A stretch of DNA of 9,448 nucleotides from a bacterium (GTDB taxonomy: Bacteria > Ratteibacteria > UBA8468 > B48-G9 > JAFGKM01), in assembly GCA_035370465.1 (NCBI GenBank), contig DAOOVW010000058.1, forward strand, positions 1-9,448, read 5' to 3'. This document shows, piece after piece, positions 6,783 through 9,448 of this stretch (position 1 is its first letter; the number at the start of each line of letters is the position of its first letter). The position numbers were made by a program, and so were the translations under genes. The notes beneath the pieces are model-generated. The model made no database searches, was not told the DNA's origin, and was given only the letters and a program-made list of their open reading frames with translations.

Positions 6783-7988
6783 TCATTCTCCGTAAATAAC
6801 CACCTTATTTTTTCCTATATTTTTTGCTTTAAATAAAGCATTATCTGCTTTACCTAAAATTTCTTCTTCATTTTCTCCGTGTTCGGGGAATGTTGCAATT
6901 CCTATACTTAAAGTTAAATAAATTTCTTCTTTTATTATATTTTCTAAAAAATTGTATTCAGAAACATTATTTTTTACTCTTGTTGCAACAACTTTTGCAT
7001 CACTACTTGATGTAAATGGCAAGATATAAGCAAATTCATCTCCACCAAATCTACATACAACATCTGACTCTCTTAAACTTAATTTCACAACTTTGGCAAC
7101 TTCCCTTAAAATAATATCCCCATTTGAGTGTCCATATGTATCAACATAGTGTTTAAAATTATCAAGGTCGGAAATCATTATTGAAACAGGAAATCCCTGT
7201 CTTTTTGCAAGAATAAATTCATCTTTTAATCTTTCAACGAAATATCTTCTATTAAATAAATTTGTTAAAGGGTCGGTTATTGCTAATTGATTTATTTCTT
7301 CATGCAAGATTGCATTTTCAAGTTGAGTATTCAACTGTTCTGTAAAAATGTCAATTATAATTTTTAATGATTCAAATTCTTCTTCCTCTTTTTTATTCAT
7401 TATTTGATATGTCCCTAATACAATAATTCCTTTTTCAAAAATAGGAATTATCATGACTGAATTACAATTATTTAATTGATACTCTTCAATATATTCCTTT
7501 ATTTTTTCATTATCTATAGATAGGGGATAAAATGTTATCATTCTGTAATTTTCAAAATTATTTTTTCTATTTCCAGCGAAATTATTTATTACAAGAATAT
7601 CTGAATAACTATATTTTTTTACTCTTTCGTCAATAATAATAAAAATTCCTTTATTTGCATTAAAATAATTCATGATTGTTTCAAGAGAAGATTTTAGGAT
7701 TTCATTTACTTTAAGACTTGAACTTACTTTAAGAAAAGCGGTATGCAATTTTTCAAGTTTTGTTTTTTGTATAAGCAATTGGAGATAATAATGTTCAACC
7801 AATTTATATGTTAAAAAAAGAAAAATATAAAGGAAAATCAAAAAAGGTATTAAATCAATAAAAATTTCCCTTATTGGCACATCTCTCTTTATGAAAGCAT
7901 TTGTAAAAAGGATAATTTCACTGATTACAACAGTAAGGAGAACCCATGTAAATATTAATAACTTTTTCCCATAAATATTTTTTTGCAT
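6783..7988 (-). CDS. Membrane diguanylate cyclase, GAF-GGDEF
   Basis: The 401-aa protein should make the second messenger c-di-GMP from two GTP. Two N-terminal membrane helices (about 9-31 and 43-63) are followed by a short coiled linker. A GAF-like sensor domain spans about 75-230, and a GGDEF domain runs from ITDPLTNLFNRRYF to the C-terminus. The catalytic motif GGDEF is intact at 315-319. RESD at 306-309 is a proper RxxD inhibitory site, five residues before it, so product inhibition is expected. DLDNFKHYVDTYGHSNGD carries the metal and guanine-binding residues. The GAF ligand cannot be guessed. No Shine-Dalgarno precedes the ATG; an AATAAT -10-like hexamer lies six bases upstream, so a leaderless mRNA is possible. 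It is transcribed away from the GspC-like gene. Confidence 0.93.
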   Translation of the reverse strand: MQKNIYGKKLLIFTWVLLTVVISEIILFTNAFIKRDVPIREIFIDLIPFLIFLYIFLFLTYKLVEHYYLQLLIQKTKLEKLHTAFLKVSSSLKVNEILKSSLETIMNYFNANKGIFIIIDERVKKYSYSDILVINNFAGNRKNNFENYRMITFYPLSIDNEKIKEYIEEYQLNNCNSVMIIPIFEKGIIVLGTYQIMNKKEEEEFESLKIIIDIFTEQLNTQLENAILHEEINQLAITDPLTNLFNRRYFVERLKDEFILAKRQGFPVSIMISDLDNFKHYVDTYGHSNGDIILREVAKVVKLSLRESDVVCRFGGDEFAYILPFTSSSDAKVVATRVKNNVSEYNFLENIIKEEIYLTLSIGIATFPEHGENEEEILGKADNALFKAKNIGKNKVVIYGE

Positions 7989-7998
7989 ATATTTATTA

Positions 7999-8026
7999 TT
8001 TTACTTTTTTTCAAAAAAAAGTAAAA
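7999..8026. repeat. Perfect 13-bp A/T inverted repeat upstream of the cyclase gene
   Basis: TTTTACTTTTTTT (7999-8011) is the exact reverse complement of 8014-8026, with two bases between them. It lies 11 to 38 bp upstream of the cyclase ATG in the divergent promoter region. It could be a regulator binding site, a bent A-tract or a hairpin. In such AT-rich DNA it may also be partly chance. Confidence 0.6.
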
Positions 8027-8050
8027 ATATGTTTTTTATTACCCGAAAAA

Positions 8051-8079
8051 TTGACAGAAACTGAAAGAAAGAATAAAAT
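8051..8079 (+). promoter_or_regulatory. Sigma70-type promoter of the GspC-like gene
   Basis: A perfect TTGACA at 8051-8056 and TAAAAT at 8074-8079 are separated by 17 bp. The expected start of transcription, seven bases past the -10, is 8086, the A of the GspC-like ATG. The predicted mRNA therefore has no leader, in keeping with the absence of a Shine-Dalgarno. Confidence 0.7.
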
Positions 8080-8085
8080 TTCAAT

Positions 8086-8814
8086 ATGAAAATTAAAGTT
8101 TTATTTATATTCTTTCTAATGAGCAGTATTGTATTTTCTAAGGTTAATTACAGGATAATTATAGATAGAAATATATTTTCTCCAAAAAGTATAGAAGCAG
8201 AAAAAAAAGTTGAATACCCTGAAGTTGTAAGAAAATTTACTCCTCCTGAAATTGATAAAATTTTTAAAGTTGCAGGCACTATTATATTTGAAGAAGATAG
8301 AGGGAAAAATATAGTTATTCTGGAAGATACAAAAACAAAAAGTATGAGTTTTCGTAAAATTGGTGATATTATAAATGGTTTTAAGATATTAGAGATTGAC
8401 GAAAATGAGGTTATATTTGAATCTGATGGAGAGAAATATTTATTGAACGAAATTGGGTGTGAGTGCTTAACTATTCCAAAAGAAGCAATTGTTTTTGAAG
8501 TAAAAATGGGCGCTCTTTTAGAAGTTATAGAAAAGCAGTCCAATTTAATTGAAAAAATAGAAGTAAAAAAAATAAAAAAAGATGGTAATTTTATTGGTTT
8601 TGAAATAGGCGGGATTGAAAAAGATTCATTTTTAGAAGAATTTGGCATTCAAAATAAAGATATAATTACAGGAATAAATGGACATTTATTTGAAAATGAG
8701 GATTTTTATTTTGACTTTTATGAGGCAATACTTAGACAGGAAATTAAAAGAGTTGAAATAAAATTTTTAAGGGATGGAAAGCATCATATTTATATTTATC
8801 ATTTTATTCCTTGA
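8086..8814 (+). CDS. GspC-like type II secretion protein with C-terminal PDZ domain
   Basis: The 242-aa protein begins with a signal peptide or signal anchor (about residues 1-18, hydrophobic LFIFFLMSSIVFS). The GspC hallmark RNIFSP follows near residue 28. An HR-like domain (about 55-125) contains VAGTIIFEEDRGKNIVILED, KIGDIINGFKI and a VIFESDGEKYLL segment, as in inner-membrane GspC proteins that contact the secretin. The C-terminal 90 residues form a PDZ-like domain with the GFEIGGIEKDSFLEEFGIQ and DIITGINGH motifs. In the type II system GspC links the inner-membrane platform to GspD and substrates. No other gsp gene is visible nearby, so it is either an orphan or part of a scattered set. 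A PilP or other PDZ periplasmic adaptor is the alternative. Start chosen from the promoter fit and signal peptide. Confidence 0.75.
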   Translation: MKIKVLFIFFLMSSIVFSKVNYRIIIDRNIFSPKSIEAEKKVEYPEVVRKFTPPEIDKIFKVAGTIIFEEDRGKNIVILEDTKTKSMSFRKIGDIINGFKILEIDENEVIFESDGEKYLLNEIGCECLTIPKEAIVFEVKMGALLEVIEKQSNLIEKIEVKKIKKDGNFIGFEIGGIEKDSFLEEFGIQNKDIITGINGHLFENEDFYFDFYEAILRQEIKRVEIKFLRDGKHHIYIYHFIP

Positions 8815-8854
8815 TTTAAATTTTATGAAAAGTAAGTTATTGATTTTCAATGAC

Positions 8855-8877
8855 TTGTTAACTTCGTAAGTTAACAA
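8855..8877. repeat. 10-bp perfect hairpin after the GspC-like gene
   Basis: TTGTTAACTT (8855-8864) and AAGTTAACAA (8868-8877) are exact reverse complements around a 3-nt loop. It lies 41 bp after the GspC-like stop. It could end that transcript, but A residues rather than a T-run follow it on the + strand, so an operator role for the next promoter is equally possible. Confidence 0.6.
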
Positions 8878-8897
8878 AAATATTTTATGACTATCCA

Positions 8898-8927
8898 TTG
8901 ACAATTACACTTTGGTATAGGTAATAT
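8898..8927 (+). promoter_or_regulatory. Sigma70-type promoter of the structured RNA
   Basis: TTGACA (8898-8903) and TAATAT (8922-8927) are separated by 18 bp. The predicted start is base 8934, the first G of the RNA's closing stem. The distance from -10 to start is the same as at the GspC-like promoter. Confidence 0.7.
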
Positions 8928-8933
8928 ATTTAT

Positions 8934-9062
8934 GCGGAGTGGATGAGTGCCAGTTCAAGTACCGGGTAGTGGAGTTGAAAAATCCCGGGGCGTCAGAATT
9001 CCTTCGGGAAGTAATCCAGGTTTCTGGAGCGCCTACTTCATTGCACCGCCACTCCGCTTTTT
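8934..9062 (+). ncRNA. Structured non-coding RNA of unknown family
   Basis: A perfect 9-bp stem closes the RNA: GCGGAGTGG (8934-8942) with CCACTCCGC (9049-9057), then TTTTT (9058-9062) as an intrinsic end. Inside, by eye: ATGAGTG with TACTTCAT (one bulge); CCGGG (8962-8966) with CCCGG (8984-8988) around a 17-nt loop; GGCG (8989-8992) with CGCC (9030-9033). The last arm encloses TTCC-TTCG-GGAA (8999-9010, a stable UUCG tetraloop) and TCCAG-GTTT-CTGGA (9015-9028). TTCAA (8954-8958) could pair with TTGAA (8975-8979) in the 17-nt loop, an H-type pseudoknot. The GC content is far above the flanks. The fitted promoter and U-run, and the lack of a gene for at least 385 bp downstream, argue for a free-standing RNA rather than a riboswitch. 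No match to 5S, SRP, 6S or tmRNA hallmarks could be seen. Confidence 0.75.
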
Positions 9063-9309
9063 AACTCTAATTCATAAATTCTTACGACAATTAAAAAAGA
9101 TGTCCTACTATTTTTCCTACATATCAGCAAACATTCAACCCAAATTCCGCCATAATTAGGCACTAAGTAAGTTTATTATATCATATATTCATCACAGCAA
9201 CAGGGTTTTTTAACAAAGGTAGATGCTATACTTAATGCCTATATGAACATTATAAGAAGAAAATATGTCTTTATCCCAATTTGAGTTTATACATACAGTA
9301 AAAACCTTT
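9063..9309. other. Non-coding AT-rich stretch
   Basis: No supported gene, RNA or promoter is visible between the structured RNA and the palindromic element. A 13-codon frame (MNIIRRKYVFIPI) near 9244 is too short and unsupported to call. Confidence 0.6.
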
Positions 9310-9406
9310 CCCCTCACCTATCCTCTCCCCGGTGGGGAGAGGGAAAAAAGAGAAGAGGGGAGATGCTCGCCCGTAGGATATACGCCCGAGGGGAAGGGTG
9401 AGGGGG
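9310..9406. repeat. GC-rich nested palindromic element (REP/MITE-like)
   Basis: An outer pair CCCCTCACC (9310-9318) / GGTGAGGGG (9397-9405) encloses a perfect hairpin CCTCTCCCC (9322-9330) / GGGGAGAGG (9334-9342) with a 3-nt loop. It also encloses a second imperfect arm in which CTCG (9366-9369) and CGAG (9387-9390) pair. The composition contrasts sharply with the AT-rich surroundings. Similar CCCTCACC/CTCTCCCC palindromes are widespread intergenic elements in bacterial genomes. No protein is encoded. Confidence 0.75.
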
Positions 9407-9448
9407 GTATTAATTTCTATTATACATTTGATGTAAAAACAGTATGAA

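Noticed and set aside
8148..8648. A 166-codon minus-strand frame opposite the GspC-like gene
   Set aside because: It is the complement of a gene with clear signal-peptide, HR and PDZ motifs. The translation is low-complexity Ser/Ile/Phe, typical of antisense frames in AT-rich DNA.
8994..9019. SRP RNA domain IV
   Set aside because: GTCAG...TTCG...GGAAGTAA is reminiscent of the SRP hairpin. However, the AGG/AGCA internal-loop bases and GGAA tetraloop are not present, and the whole RNA is branched rather than rod-like.
8934..9062. Tetrahydrofolate (THF) or cobalamin riboswitch
   Set aside because: The 3' side (TTCATTGCACCG then CTCC) and the 5' GGAG...ATGA resemble the THF riboswitch frame, and the P3-like loop recalls cobalamin elements. 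The conserved joining segments are missing, the size differs, and no gene follows for at least 385 bp.
8947..9159. A 70-codon open frame over the structured RNA
   Set aside because: Its first two thirds run through the RNA's stems and U-run, there is no Shine-Dalgarno, and the translation has no recognisable feature. The RNA explains the sequence better.
9265..9447. A 60-codon frame through the palindromic element
   Set aside because: Most of it translates the nested palindrome, and there is no ribosome-binding site or family resemblance.

Overview
The window is very AT-rich, and its genes are packed with 1-nt gaps or 1 to 26-bp overlaps. The gene set is bacterial (thymidylate kinase, DNA polymerase III delta-prime, a GGDEF cyclase). 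A GspC-like type II secretion protein points to a cell with an outer membrane. A pyruvoyl-dependent arginine decarboxylase, a Clp1-type P-loop protein and the AT-rich compact layout suggest a candidate-phylum bacterium (Omnitrophota or a similar lineage would fit). That placement is a guess from gene content, not a measurement.

Left block, + strand, 1-4099: a tight run of five genes. These are a PHP-domain metallohydrolase cut by the window edge, a radical SAM/SPASM protein, pyruvoyl-dependent arginine decarboxylase, an agmatinase-family ureohydrolase, and a Clp1/Grc3-like P-loop protein. The decarboxylase and ureohydrolase together would convert arginine to agmatine and then to putrescine plus urea. 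The jobs of the PHP, radical SAM and P-loop proteins in this operon are unknown.

Middle, 4100-4662: a tRNA-Leu(CAG) gene on the minus strand. Its first 16 nt are copied twice more upstream as part of a 222-bp tandem repeat (two nearly identical units plus a stub). Each repeat junction can fold into a small acceptor-stem-like hairpin. No protein gene is visible in the repeat.

Right-centre block, minus strand, 7988-4663: a membrane GAF-GGDEF diguanylate cyclase, then an unidentified two-helix membrane protein, thymidylate kinase (tmk) and DNA polymerase III delta-prime (holB). The last three overlap like one operon. A 13-bp perfect A/T inverted repeat sits just upstream of the cyclase.

Right end, + strand, 8051-9448: an orphan GspC-like gene whose promoter places the predicted transcription start on its ATG (a leaderless mRNA). 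It is followed by a 10-bp hairpin. Next comes the most interesting object in the window: an apparently free-standing structured RNA of about 125-130 nt (8934-9062). It has its own sigma70-like promoter, a 9-bp closing stem, internal hairpins, a possible pseudoknot and a U-run at the end. I could not match it to 5S, SRP, 6S, tmRNA or any riboswitch I know. The window ends in non-coding sequence containing a GC-rich nested palindromic element (9310-9406).
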